DNA of 64,000 nt from Topomyia yanbarensis (GCF_030247195.1 NC_080671.1:14396843-14460842); one strand, 5' to 3'. Positions 44,455 through 55,932 are shown, counted from the stretch's first letter. Numbers and translations are program-made. The notes: generated by a model from the letters alone, not told the origin.

Positions 44455-45454
44455 TAGTTCTTATGATCAAATTATGCAAAAAACCCTTGAGTTAAACCCT
44501 TCAAGAAGCTGTGAAAAATTTACGTTTAAATTACCTAAAATCTCGCAAAAATGTCTCTGATAACTCAGCTGATACGAGAAAAATACTAGTGAGAATATCG
44601 CGTAACCTTCATATATGGACTTAAGTCCGGGCTCGTCCCACTGAGCGACGGTTATTAGCGCGAGGAACCTCGGGCTTTCCCGGGTAAGTTCTTCTAATCC
44701 CTGTAATCCAACCAGTCCCACCGTCGCATTATATATATTCCTAGAGGGCGTCATGGTACAATATCAGCTGCATTATCGTCAAAACTCAAAGTCACCGAAG
44801 ATAACGTAAATCCCGAAACAGCTCTTGCTCGCCCTGCATTAAAAAAGCCTCCTCTTTCGCGTCGCACCCTACTCGGGAAGCACCGGAAACATCCGATGAG
44901 CCCCCGACGGTTGCTGACGCAGCGAAGCCGAGGCCTTCCCAAGTAAGTTCCACTAATTCTGTAATCTGATCGGAACCATCTGTCGCACTTTATCTTCCCT
45001 TAAGGTCAGGTCGATGCCGCACTAATGTCAAATCCCAAAGTCTATGAAGAAACCATAAGACCCGAAAATGTTTACAACAAAACCTGATCACCATATAGCA
45101 AAAAGCCTCCCTTCCCGAGTCACGCCCGATTCGGAAAGTGGTGGAGACATCCGTTCAGCCCCCCAGGTTGCCGACACGAGGAACCCGGGGACCTCCCGGG
45201 TAAGTCCCTATAATTTCAGAACCCACTTGAACCCTACTGCTGTAGTGTCTACCTTTTCTACAGGAACACCAGTAACAGGCCAAAGACACTCTGAACGCAC
45301 ACCCGCGGCGGACTCATTGCCATCCATCCTACTGACTTTCACAAGACCCATCCAATTGATATCTAGCAACAGTCGACGGAACAAACTGCACACTGGCCTA
45401 GGCAAACCTAGGAGACCTCCGACGTATCATTTTTCGCTTTGCGCCCATCAGCCT

Positions 45455-47884
45455 TGACATCCAAGTGACACACATAAAGGGCTACACGGATTCATCACCT
45501 TGGTTTAGTCACCGTTACACTTGGCAATCAGCCAAAAGGTCGAACCTCTACCAGACGGTCGGTCTAGGAACCAGAGCTGACCTGCCGTCTGATTCGGTGA
45601 AATTTTACATCGATCGCATTATAGTTGGAAGTAAAATCAACTTCTCATAAGTTCTACAGTAGCGTCTATTTACATCCCTCAGCAAGTCAGTGATGAAAGA
45701 AATAAATTGCAGAATCTGTTCAAGCAACTACACACCCCTTTCCTAATAATGGGTCACTTTAACGCCCATCACACAGCGTGGGGTTCAAAAAGGTGTTGTC
45801 ATCGCGGTAATACCATCATCGACGCCTTTGAAGACCACAACGCACTGGACACTGAAAAAAGCGATCACTTTCCTATTGTAGTCTGCTATGATCGGATGCC
45901 CCCTCGTCGTCGAGGTGTCACCGTTGGCTCTATGATCAGGCGGAGTGGCCCACCTACTAAGATAACGTTTTGGATGCACTCGATCGAGACCGCAACTATT
46001 CGCTAGAGGAGCTTGTAGAGGTCATGCCACAGGCTGCAAAACCATGCATTCGCCAAACCAGCGGAGCACCACTAAACTGAGCGGTTCATTGATGGCATCC
46101 AGTTGTAGCGAGGGCAATCAAAGATCGACGAAAAGCTCTTCAAACTCTTAAAAATACCCCCCTTGACCATCAGTGCTGGGATGAGAGATCAGCGGATTTT
46201 CGCCGCCTCATGAATCAGAGAGAAAGCCAATACAACAATCACAGCTGGGCTTCTTTCCTGGACGGGGTTAGCTCCGATTCGTTGACTGCGGATCTTTTGA
46301 GAAGCCCCTAAACGGTCAAAGAAGCGAAACGGTTTCGCATTATCGATTAACGTTTCCACTACAGTTGAGCCCTCTGAAACAGCTAATACAATCGGTCAAC
46401 ACTTTACCCTTCTTTCTGGGGACTCCTCCATTCCCCTGCCTTCCACAGAACGAAGAGGACAATAGAAGCCAACCCTACAACATGCATATCAGATGCTAAC
46501 CAGGATTACAACAAACTTTCCTCTGGAGTGAACTAGGCACTGCGCTGAGTACTTCAAAAGGCAACTCTGCCAGACTCGACAACATTGGTTATCCCTTGTT
46601 AAGACATTTACCCCCTTTTGGCAAGCGAGCACTCCTAAACGGATTTAACAGGATATGGGAAGGCGGGTCCTTTCCAGACAACTGGAGAACGACTGTCACG
46701 ATTCCCATTCCGAAGAAATGTGAGGGAACCAGGAGCTCGAATGACTTCCGACCCATCAGTATTCTCCCTTGTATTTTGGAAAAATGGAAAGAATGGTAAA
46801 CAGACGCCTGATGACCCTCGTCGAGGAACAAGATCTTCTCGACCATCGACAGATAGCATTCCGTAAGGGACTCGGCACAGGAATTCATCTAGGCAGCCTC
46901 GGTTAAATAGTAAGTGACTCTATAGCCAACGACTTGCATGCAGACATCGCTATCCTAGATCTCGCCAAAGCCTACAATACAGTACGCCGTGCAGGAGTAC
47001 TTCGCCAGTTGCACCAATGGCGTGTCCGAGGAAACCTTAGCTGCTTCATCAAGCAGTATATCAGTGACGGAAGTTTCAGGGTAAACATTGGAGGAAAACA
47101 GTCCAACCTGTTTCGGTAAGCTAACGGGGTCCCCCAAAGATCGGCCTTGCCAGTCATATTATTCTTGGTTAGCGTTAACTCCCTTTTTGCTACACTTCCA
47201 AAAGGAATAGACGTCTTTGTCTATGCCGACGGTATAATACTTACATATCTGAAAAATTATTTCACGTTAACTCCGATAAAATCCTCTTTTCTCGGGTAGT
47301 GAAGCCCGTGCGATAGTTTTGGCTAATGGGAAGATATATCCGACGTCGACATCCCTTCAGGTTCAATGGAGGTTGATTTGAATATTTCTCCGATTGCAAA
47401 AATAATGTCGATAAGTCTCCTTTTCGATACAAATCATACCATCTAATACCACCCGTCCCTGAATATCTACTTCCTGACCAAAGGTAAGACAATAAAAATC
47501 ATCGATATGTCGCGTGATCTAACTAAACAACATCTTGACTACGTACCAGCCCAGGAAGTAGAGATTGATGGTGTAGTCTCAGACAGGGGCTTTAATTGCG
47601 AAATATGGGGTTGGCTCCTACCAGAACCCTTTGCTACAGTATGTGAAAATTTTGATTTGATTTGCGTTCAGCGAAATCAGCTCCTTCAAAATTTGTTTTT
47701 TTTTTATGGGGCTCGCCTACCTGTTCGCCTTTTTTGCGGCGTGGAATCACGCAGAAAATCACAAAAAGTCTTCCTACTGTAGAGAGACTTCCCATGGAGC
47801 TTCATCGTAAAGCCCTGAGAGTGTCTCTTGATGGGTGCTGTTATAAAACTGAAGTAAGGAGCTGCTGGTCTCGGAAATCTTAGG
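45455..47884 (+). pseudogene. I-clade ORF2 (endonuclease-RT), heavily frameshifted
   Basis: Endonuclease: LHTPFLIMGHFNAHHTAWGS (~45730; GDFN expected, here GHFN) and SDHFPIVV (~45860). RT: NWRTTVTIPIPKKCEGTRSS, DFRPISILPCILEK (~46680-46785), motif A ILDLAKAYNTVRRAGVL (~46950; catalytic D retained), GVPQRSALP (~47130; GVPQGS expected) and FVYADGIIL (~47220; YADD expected, second D lost). A weak RT-RNase H linker, RLPMELHRKALRVSL, is readable near 47790. Several catalytic residues are changed and the frame is broken repeatedly, so it is a dead copy. Opposed frames here are shadows. Confidence 0.82.
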
Positions 47885-48133
47885 AACTAGCAAGAATTTC
47901 CACACGGGACATCAAAAATTCCTATACTTCAGTGCTTATATTTTTCCCAGGCTTACACAATCCGTTTGCATTGTGTAAAACGTGGTTAACTTGCAACGTA
48001 TCTACGTTCTACAATTTTAACATTATTCGCCAGGGCCAAGAAAATACAATGTAGGAGTGTTTTTGTGGTTCAAAATGTGCTATTATTTTAATCGGATTAA
48101 CCATTGCTCAGTACGAGGTATTAAAGTTGTCAC
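47885..48133. other. Junction between two I-clade relics
   Basis: AT-rich with nothing recognisable. It separates the two I-clade ORF2 relics, which probably come from separate insertions. Confidence 0.4.
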
Positions 48134-49011
48134 TTGTCAAGTATGAATCAAAAGCAAAGACTTATTGATATAGTTTCCAAATACATCGCACCTCAGCTGG
48201 TTCTAGAAGACATCAACTCCTACAGTATGCCATGGGGTTGTCTTCACGATAATATTCGCGACAATTTCAATATGACCATCTTGAATACAGTGGAAATGAA
48301 TCCACCAGCGCGGCCAAGCGCGTTAGATTTAACATTGTACCCGTCCTCACTACAATTAGTGTGCCCATTTGATTGTAAGAGTTTTGCGTTTACTATATTC
48401 AAAACAATCGAATCAAAACAAGAAATTCCTCCGGTAGAAGCGTACAAGGGTTTGACTGGTTTGATTCTCGACTTACCGTTCAACGACAATGCCCACATCG
48501 TTACAGTTCCAAGGAGGCTATCCGTTCGCTGGAACATGGAAAGCACTTCATGTATTTCCTGGGGAAAACATGGGAGTTCCTGAGTGCTTTGGCTGGAAAA
48601 TCATACCAGTTCACCTTAGTTTCAGTTCTTTCGCATTGCTCGATTCCGGGCAGACCCTTAGATGAGAATGGTAATGAGAAGGCGGACATTTTGGAAAATT
48701 TCGTGGAACAATGGAAGTTTAGAAATCCCAAATGTATCAACGAGCTTTGGTTCAAGGGGAAGGATGAAGTTCGTGACTTCATCTGCATCTCCGGCATATT
48801 GGGGTCGTGGGGAGCGGCGCTTGTGGTGATGGTTTTCGCGACATTAAACATATTGTCTGGTCGTATACCTTGTGTTCTCTGTTACACGAATCTCTTTGGC
48901 CTCGTTTCAGTCCGATATGTAGTGGCTATTCTCGATCTTCCCTATATGTCCTCTCATACATTTTTGTTCCGGCAACCACTTCATAACCAGTTTCTTACAA
49001 AAAATGCATAG
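48134..49011 (+). pseudogene. I-clade relic: endonuclease joined to RNase H, RT missing
   Basis: 48134-48370 reads as the late endonuclease region (IDIVSKYIAPQLVLEDINSY, SALDLTLYPSSLQLVC). From about 48390 the text resembles the RNase H region: a degraded catalytic strand near 48490-48540 (SKEAIRSLEHGKHF in a second frame), then FLGKTWEFLSALAGKSYQFT, LSHCSIPG and NEKAD (~48550-48690), followed by the C-terminal tail in mixed frames to about 49010. The roughly 1.5-2 kb that should encode RT is absent, so a deletion joined the two domains. The two called frames are 48134-48583 and 48550-49011. Confidence 0.75.
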
Positions 49012-51479
49012 ATATCCCCTTTTCCAAGCGTAATTTTCACAGGTAGCCCTTCCGAGCATTGAACTTGCATAACAGTTAAAAAACTAATTTTAAACTATTG
49101 AATAGCAGAATTGTATCAAATGCCAAAGTGAGAAGGAAAGTAAATGAGAAACTGAACTTACCACTTCGGGCGTTGTGAATCGACTGAATCTGTGATAGTT
49201 GAAACAACAATCAAATGAGTAATCATGCGAATTTTGTACCGCTGAAAACTCTCACGCGAGCAAACTTATTTTCATTCTTGGTACCTTTTCACTTTCCGAT
49301 AACTTCACAATTTTCGAATTCTTCTTTGTCCCAATGTCGTGATTTTATGACTACCAAAATACGCATAGAACGCATTTTTTTGTATTTTTAGCTCGTACCT
49401 AGTGCCCTAGTATTCCCATTCCGCCGCACCCTCGTTGAACGATATTACTCAGAAAGCTAGCACATTACCTTTCATCACGCAACAGGAGACAGACGCATAG
49501 ACGAGCACGACGCTTCATAAATATTATTTTCATCGCGTCAAAGAACACGAAAAAGTTTGCCGAAATTTTCAATCCCGTACGCAGCCATAATTACGAGACT
49601 AACATTATTTATTCCATTCCCTGCCTGGAGAGCTAATGCGAGAGTCCAAAGACATCAATGATGAGCAGGAAATTACAGTTAACTCTGGCATAGTACTGTG
49701 TAAAGATTACTTTATTTCTCCAACCCAAGTTAACTCTCGAAAATATTATTTCGATTTAGAAATTCTAACCAAATCTAATAGGATGAACACAGTTTACAAA
49801 AAATGCTATTCCTCAACCATACAACACAAGGCAAAACTGTTGCATTAAAGCTTTCATGCAATACACTTAAATCACCGCTCTCGTGCAAGGCGGAAAGTTC
49901 GTCGCTGTGTTTTCCTTCGTTTTTCCCAGCTTCCGTCGCCACCCTAGAGGGGTTGGGCGACACCATTACGAGGAGGTAGAAACGGTCTCGCGAGCTCATG
50001 CGTGTGTCGAGTCAGATGAAGTGAAATATGGCGATAGCCGGATTACTGCCACTGAAAATCGATCGACCGTGGGACTTTCGGTGTGTTCCCGTAATATGCA
50101 GGCAATCCGGGTTTCGCATTCCAAATCGATGGTGGAATATTTGATAGGATATTTTTTCTCATCGGTCGAATAATGGACATTTTCGATTCTTTCTTCGCTT
50201 TGTTCGGGTTGACCCAAAGGGCATGTTTCACTTGTTTATGGCTATGTTTAGATTTAGGATAATACTGTTGCTGTATGTATCTTTTTCCTTGGTATAGCCC
50301 CGAAGCTGGTTGCTATCGGATTGTGAAAGTTTTCCTTTGTACAAGATTGCTTCAATTTTCCGGATCATAAATTGTGCTGATGAAGATGCTTAAGAACACA
50401 ACGACGGTTTTCTTTTCGTAAATGTAAATAATTATTTAGTTCAAGTCTCTCCAGAAATTGGATGAGATAAACATACAGAAATTAAAGAATCAACCCATTT
50501 CACGTTCGCCCCAGTTGACGAAATCGACATTTTAAATCAAGAAAATAGTGCCAGCAACAACCGGTATGTGACTAAAACATTTTTTGCAGCTGTTTATAGT
50601 GCTGCTGCCTCTGCTGGTGTGACAATTTGATTGAGATTGTGACACCTCTCTCTCTCGCTCTGTCTCTGTGTCACTTCCTTCCATCCGAACGATGCGTCTG
50701 TGCAACCATAGCCGCATCCCACATCCCGTCATCGAGCAGAGAAGATACAAGAGCTTATGAAACTGACAAGTACAACTTTTTCCATTGAAGCGGAAATGTT
50801 TATCCCAGCTCCACGTGCAACGCAGGCTGGTGGTTGCAAAAGGGTGAATATATTTTTAAGTCCGTAGAAGCTTAGTGGTGGGGGTAGGTGTGGGTCTTGT
50901 GGGTCGAGTTCCGCAATTTGCACGAGTGGATAAAATGTTGACACAATTTTCAAAACTATTGTTTGGAAACTTTCGTATCTTGATGGGTAGTGTGGTCAGA
51001 GCAGTGGCTTACCACGTGGGGCATTGGCTATGCTAACTTTACTCTGTGTTTCTTCTAGATTCAGGGGCCCGGTATCAAATAACGTTGGAATGTATTTTGA
51101 CTGTGTTTTGGGTGCTGTTGAATATGAATCATTTGACATCTGTTTTTTTTCTTTTCAAGAAAAACAAACTACGTTATTCACAACGGTTTCAAAATCGTAG
51201 ATTTTCTGAGTGAAACTAGCTTCAGTTCGAATCTGGTAGTCAATAATTAGCTTTGTCTTGGGACGAGTCAGATGCAGAAAAAAGTTGTTTCTTTAAACGA
51301 TACGTATAAAAATAAAAATAGTTTATTGCTCAGCTATAGATGCCAGATTATTTCACCGTCTACACTCACGGCTGCATGGTGAAGGGCACACGGTTCCCCA
51401 TTCAATCAAAAAGCGATCAAGTAGAAAAATGTTTGAATGCAATCCTTTCAAAATAATTTGTTCTTGTGATTTCTTTTGT
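49012..51479. other. Unassigned; short CT-rich microsatellite
   Basis: No gene recognised. Small opposed frames at 49775-50231 and 50532-50953 lack motifs. A CTCTCTCTCTCGCTCTGTCTC run lies at about 50646-50666. Confidence 0.4.
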
Positions 51480-51790
51480 CTGGATATTTCTTTGTGACTA
51501 ATTTCACGAAACTCACGTATTCACGAATCGTTCATGTATTCGTGAACTGGTTAATGATTCCTAGCATAATAGTCACGAATTAGTATTCGTGCTTGTGAAA
51601 AAGTTCACGAAATTATAAAATAATATTCATGTATACGTGTACTGATTCATGATTCCTAGCACAATAGTCACGACTTACCATTTGTGCTCTTGAAATAATT
51701 AACTATATCGTAAAATTCTATTCATCTATTCCTGAACTACTTCATGGTGCCTAGTACATGATTTACGAATTATCTTGAGTGCTTGTGATA
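51480..51790 (+). repeat. 95-bp degenerate tandem repeat
   Basis: GATTCCTAGC or a variant recurs at 51556, 51651 and 51746 (95-bp spacing), between blocks such as TCACGAATTA, TTCGTGCTTGTGAAA and ATTCATGTAT. Related CACGAA/TTCGTG blocks occur in inverted orientation to about 52740, suggesting two diverged arms. Confidence 0.65.
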
Positions 51791-52767
51791 TTTAGAAGAT
51801 ATCTCTAACCGTTTTCAATTTCATGTAACATGGTCAAGGAATTTTTTCGTGAACTATTTCACAGAATTGAAATATTATTCGTCGAATCATTTATGTTCCT
51901 TGCAATATTTCATGAAATATCTTGCGACCAGTAATCGGTACGAGCAATGGATATAAGAAACCAATTGGACCTCGAACATCGATATACATTTGATAAGGAT
52001 CAGTGTCGTGTTTCGACACAAAACGAAAGCAGCTATGAGCACCCAACACATTATAGAGTTACAAAACGTGTTCGCAATATAGTTCACAGAACAACATACC
52101 GTGAGTCAGTGCATTTTTATGATCCAGTTACTAATGTCACATTACTCTAAGTAAAAAAATTGATAGCATCCAAAAAATATCATATCGCGATAAGGCGAAG
52201 TAAAATTATGAATATCATAATAAAACTGCTGATATCAAGATAATGAATCACATCACTCTACGTGTCAAATTCTAAAGCGAGCTCAAGAATAAAATATCAC
52301 CATAACGTGCATGTAAATTACGAGAATTGTTCCCAAGATCCTGAAATCATGAACATAAATCACTCTACCCGTGAATAAATTATCACGATAACATGAATCG
52401 AAATTACGAAAACTACTAAAATTAATACACGCTATTCTGACAGAGAAATCCAACAGCAAAATCATGACGGTAACGGGATGAGTAATTACGAAAATCGTGA
52501 ATAAGCTCCTGGAAATACGAACATCGTTTAACTGTCGGTTATGTATCCCGAAATTATGAACATGTATCACAAGAAAAACTTATTGTGTCCAAAGTGCATC
52601 CGCAGTGACTCAATTAAACGCCGTATATATATATTCGTCGCCAAATAGTTTTTTTGGAATCACAAATAGTTTCTGAAGACTAGGTTTTTTATTCATAATT
52701 TCAGGAACTTAATCACGGTTTTCGTGAATCGTTCAGTTTACGAAATCGTGTTGTTTGTTGGTTTGGA
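51791..52767. other. AT-rich tract with diverged repeat units, otherwise unassigned
   Basis: Repeated pieces such as ATCACGATAACATGAAT, AAATTACGAAAAC and CTGAAATCATGAACAT occur between about 52280 and 52560 in the orientation opposite to the 95-bp array. No gene is recognised; small frames at 51887-52150 lack motifs. Confidence 0.45.
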
Positions 52768-52775
52768 TGCTCATT

Positions 52776-53654
52776 AGGGTGGGACAAAAATTAGATTCCA
52801 GCTCCGAGCAACTTTTTAGGTACCATTTGGGTCCTAGAACAACTGTGCAAATTCTTAGCTCGATCGGTGAAACTATATTTTCGCGCCCACTGTTTAAAGT
52901 TTACATGGGAAAATTAACTTTTACAAAATAATTCCTCCAGGAGTCGCCCATTACTTCCTAAAAATAAATCGTTAAATGACTTTTAAAGGAAATTTAACAA
53001 AGAAACAAAGTTTCGAAAACCACAAAACGATCTGACGCTTGAGAAAAAAGTTATTAAGCAGAAACTGATTGATGCTCTGACGATTGATAAAATATTCATT
53101 TTTTCTCGCACCACTGCTGTTGGTTGTCCAATTATACGCAATTTTGTTTTAATCCTCCCTTAATGTGTCCAAATCGTTTATCTACACTATTTGGCCACTT
53201 CGCAAGGTTTGGAGGGATAAATCGAGGCTTCTTTTGTACATAAGAAGAGAAAGTTGAAACTTTTTGTATATAATTAGACTGTCAGAAGCAGTGATGCTAT
53301 GAAAAGTGAAATTTTCATCAATCTTCAAAACATCAATCGGATTTTGTTTAATAACTTTTTCCACAAGCATCAAATCGTTTTGCAGTCTTCTAGACTTTGT
53401 TTCCTGGACAAATTTCCTATAAAAATGAGACTTCTATTTATTTTTAGGAGGTAAGGGGCAACTCTTGGAAGAATTAATTTGCAGAAGACAATTTCCCCAT
53501 ACGAAATCCCATGTAAACTTTAAACCGCGGGCGCAAAAATATAGTTTCACCGATCGAGCTGAAAATTTGTAGAGTTCTTCTGTGAGCTAAATGGGACTCA
53601 AAAAGTTACTCGGAGCCAAATTTTATTTTTTTCATATAACCATGTCCCACTCTA
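52776..53654. mobile_element. 879-bp palindromic element (MITE/foldback type)
   Basis: Left end TAGGGTGGGACA and right end TGTCCCACTCTA are inverted. The flanks ATGCTCAT (52768-52775) and TTGCTCAT (53655-53662) match at 7 of 8 positions, consistent with a hAT-length duplication. The arms are complementary nearly to the centre: for example CTCCGAGCAACTTTTT (52802) pairs with AAAAGTTACTCGGAG (near 53607), and GTTTAAAGTTTACATGGGA with TCCCATGTAAACTTTAAAC. The arms (about 52776-53140 and 53262-53654) are visibly diverged. The minus-strand 63-codon frame at 53182-53373 has no motif. No transposase. Confidence 0.8.
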
Positions 53655-53815
53655 TTGCTCATCACCTCATGGTTCTTTGTCGCTTGCAAACAATTCGCAG
53701 TTGATATTTTACCTCTTTCGTTTTATCCTGTGAAATGAAAAGATACTGCTTTCAATCGACCAGATGAAAACCAGTGAAATGTCATTCGGGTAAACAGTCA
53801 AAATCGTCCAAGGTT

Positions 53816-54270
53816 CAAGGTGATAGTCTCAGGCGTTATGTAACGAAAAGATGACGGCAATATGGATACTATTTGAAAAGTCATGGTCAGTAGATGACGG
53901 GAATTGATGATTGAGGCCATTTTTAAATTCAATATGGCGGCTTACGGTTATCACAAAACAGTCAGAACTTCCATCAATATGGGTAACATTTAAATAATGC
54001 TAGCCAAGGGATGACAAAAGAGGATGATTGAGGCCATTTTGCAAACCATGATAGCGGTTTTCACTAATCATAAAACAGTCAAAACACCATCAATATGGAT
54101 ATCATTTAAAAGAGGCTGATCGGGTGATGGCGAAAATTGACGATTAAGGCAATTTTGAAATGAAGGATTGTGTCTTCTGGCAACCACAAAACAGTGAAAA
54201 CTACCATCAATATGGGTATCATTTTAAAGGGGTTGGACAGGAGAATACGAAAAGGGAAAAAAGAGGATGA
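53816..54270 (+). repeat. 117-bp tandem repeat, about four units
   Basis: CAATATGG(A/G)TA recurs at 53858, 53975, 54091 and 54208 (116-117-bp spacing), with shared blocks ATGATTGAGGCCATTTT and ACAAAACAGTCA. No coding potential. Confidence 0.8.
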
Positions 54271-54640
54271 CGGAAACCGCTGCTGTGAATGTCAAAGTTA
54301 CGACTTCTGTTATCATCCATGATCGTATAGTTCTCTTCAATTGATTTGATGTAGCCACTCTGATTGTGTATTAAATGTATGTATACTGAAAACATTCACT
54401 ATGTAAAAAAGTCCTGTTTCAGGCAAGATTATTAATAGGAAGCCATTTATTAGTACTACTGAGTAAATCACTCAACACGTAGATGTCTCCCTTTTATATG
54501 ACTTACCTCTACAAGACTCTATTGCTCAAATGGTGCTGGCAAAGGACCATCGTGGCAATGACAGGGGTGCCAGCACAATTAGGCATTATTGGCGGGCTAG
54601 GACACCGTTGAGTAAGAGACTGATGGGTAAGAAACTGAGG
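54271..54640. other. Unassigned
   Basis: Nothing recognised up to the TA target site of the mariner element. Confidence 0.5.
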
Positions 54641-54642
54641 TA

Positions 54643-55932
54643 AAGGGCGAACACGAAATTATTGCGACGCATTCAACAGGGCATAACTTTTTAACCATTG
54701 GGTAAAAATCAACCAAATTTTGCACACTTTCTCATTGATGTGTATTGTTTACATGCTGTCAAACTCGAAGTCGTGTTTTTCGATTCAACGAAAATGGAGG
54801 TGAACCAACGCGAGTCGAGAGAACAAATTCTTTCCAAACACCTGGAATTTCCTGACCTGTCGCACCGGCAGTTGGGAAAAATGTTGAACATTCACCATTC
54901 AACCGTCTCCAGAGTGTTGAAGCGGTTCCAGGAGCGGTTGACGTTGGACTACGGCAAAGGAGCTGGAAGAAAACCGGGACCGGAGAACAAAAAGACGGAG
55001 GGAAAGGTAAAGCGGATGATTAAAGCAAATCCCAACGTCTCAAGCCGTGATTTGGCTAAAAAAATCGGCATGTCGCAGAGCTACGTCCAGAATGCAAAGA
55101 AGAAAGCTGGACTACATACATACAAGGTACAGAACTTCCCAAACCGCGCGGCAACAATCGACGGCTAAAACTCGGGCACGGAAGCTCTACGAGAAGATGC
55201 TGACAAAATATGGCTGCTGTGTGATGGACGACGAAACGTATATAAAAGCCGATTTTAAGCAAATTCCGGGCTTGGAGTTTTTCACCGGCAAGAGCAAGTT
55301 CTATGTGGACGACAAATTTAAGAAGAAGAAAATGTCGAAGTTCGCCTCCAAATATCTCATTTAGCAGGCCATCTGCTCTTGCGGACTGAGGAATGAGTCT
55401 TTCGTGACAAAGGGCACAGTAAATGGTGAGATCTACAAATCTGAGTGCCTCGAGAAGCGCCTTTTGCCGTTTTTGCAGCAGCACGACGAGACTCCGCTAT
55501 TTTGGCCAAATTTGGCATCATGCCACTATTCTAAAAGTGTCCTGGAGTGGTATGAGTCCAATTCTGTCCATTTTGTTCCAAAGGGCATGAATCCGCCAAA
55601 CTGTCCGGAGCTGCGCCCGGTGGAGCAGTACTGGGCAATGATGAAGCAGGAACCTCGGAAGATCAAGAAGACAGTCAAAGACGAGAAGAACATGTTAAGA
55701 AAATGGAAAAAACTGAGAAACTGGTACCGGATGACACTGTAAAGACTTTGATGGAGGGCATCAAGCGAAAATGCGTTCAATTTTACACTCAAGGCTCCAT
55801 CGATTAACTTTTCTTTTGATTTTTGAAGTAAATATATGTATAAAACTACCCTAAAATTTTGGTTTGATTTTAAACATTATAAGAAAATTGGCATGACATT
55901 TTCGGTGTCGCAATAATTTCGTGTTCGCCCTT
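54643..55932 (+). mobile_element. ITmD37E (Tc1/mariner superfamily) transposon
   Basis: Inverted ends of 26 identical bp (beginning AAGGGCGAACACGAAATT) are bordered by TA at 54641-54642 and 55933-55934. The 1290-bp length and a single transposase region fit a full-length copy of the mosquito ITmD37E type. The ends look intact enough to be recognised in trans, but the transposase is dead. Confidence 0.92.
54794..55807 (+). pseudogene. ITmD37E transposase, inactivated
   Basis: The ATG at 54794 (MEVNQRESREQIL) is chosen over an upstream in-frame Met at 54698 because the protein then starts at the helix-turn-helix region: LSHRQLGKMLNIHHSTVSRV, a GRKPGP linker and a second HTH (DLAKKIGMSQSYV). 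A frameshift near 55150 leads to catalytic MDDETY (~55225). A TAG at 55362 interrupts the frame where Trp is expected. WPNLASCHY (~55505) has Asn in place of the second catalytic Asp, and RPVEQYW (~55620) gives the Glu. Thirty-seven residues separate that Asn from the Glu, which is the DD37E spacing. Another frameshift near 55700 leads to the natural end at TAA 55805-55807. Confidence 0.92.

Larger units (their letters stand above)
42424..44645. mobile_element. Transib-like DNA transposon, non-autonomous
   Basis: The left end is CACAGTGGGACGACTTAG. The right end on the minus strand is CTCAGTGGGACGAGC, then a shared GGACTTAAGTC-like block. A 5-bp CGACG repeat lies directly outside each end (42419-42423 and 44646-44650). 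Transib elements have ends beginning CACWRTG and make 5-bp CGNCG-type duplications, so both features fit; the right end has one mismatch. Length is 2222 bp. No Transib (RAG1-core-like) transposase is readable. The left half carries ~118-bp tandem units and the right half a nested Tc1/mariner remnant. Other 5-bp-TSD elements cannot be excluded without a search. Confidence 0.65.
42340..45270 (+). repeat. GC-rich tandem units between ORF1 and ORF2 of the I-clade element
   Basis: About four imperfect copies share GACTCGGGAAG-like, GATGAGCCCCCGACGGTTG and CTTTCCCGGGTAAGTTC blocks: 42340-42418, 44651-44800, 44815-45060 and 45085-45270 (spacing roughly 250-270 bp where contiguous). The DNA element at 42424-44645 inserted inside one unit, at its CCGACG block. 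Confidence 0.65.
40401..47884 (+). mobile_element. I-clade non-LTR retrotransposon, split by a DNA element
   Basis: ORF1 remains (40496-41825), a GC-richer linker with long tandem units, and ORF2 remains (45455-47880) are collinear on the plus strand. The linker is interrupted by the element at 42424-44645. The 5' boundary is uncertain (no terminal motif seen) and I did not find the 3' tail. Without the insertion the relic is about 5.2 kb, close to an I-type element. Confidence 0.75.
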
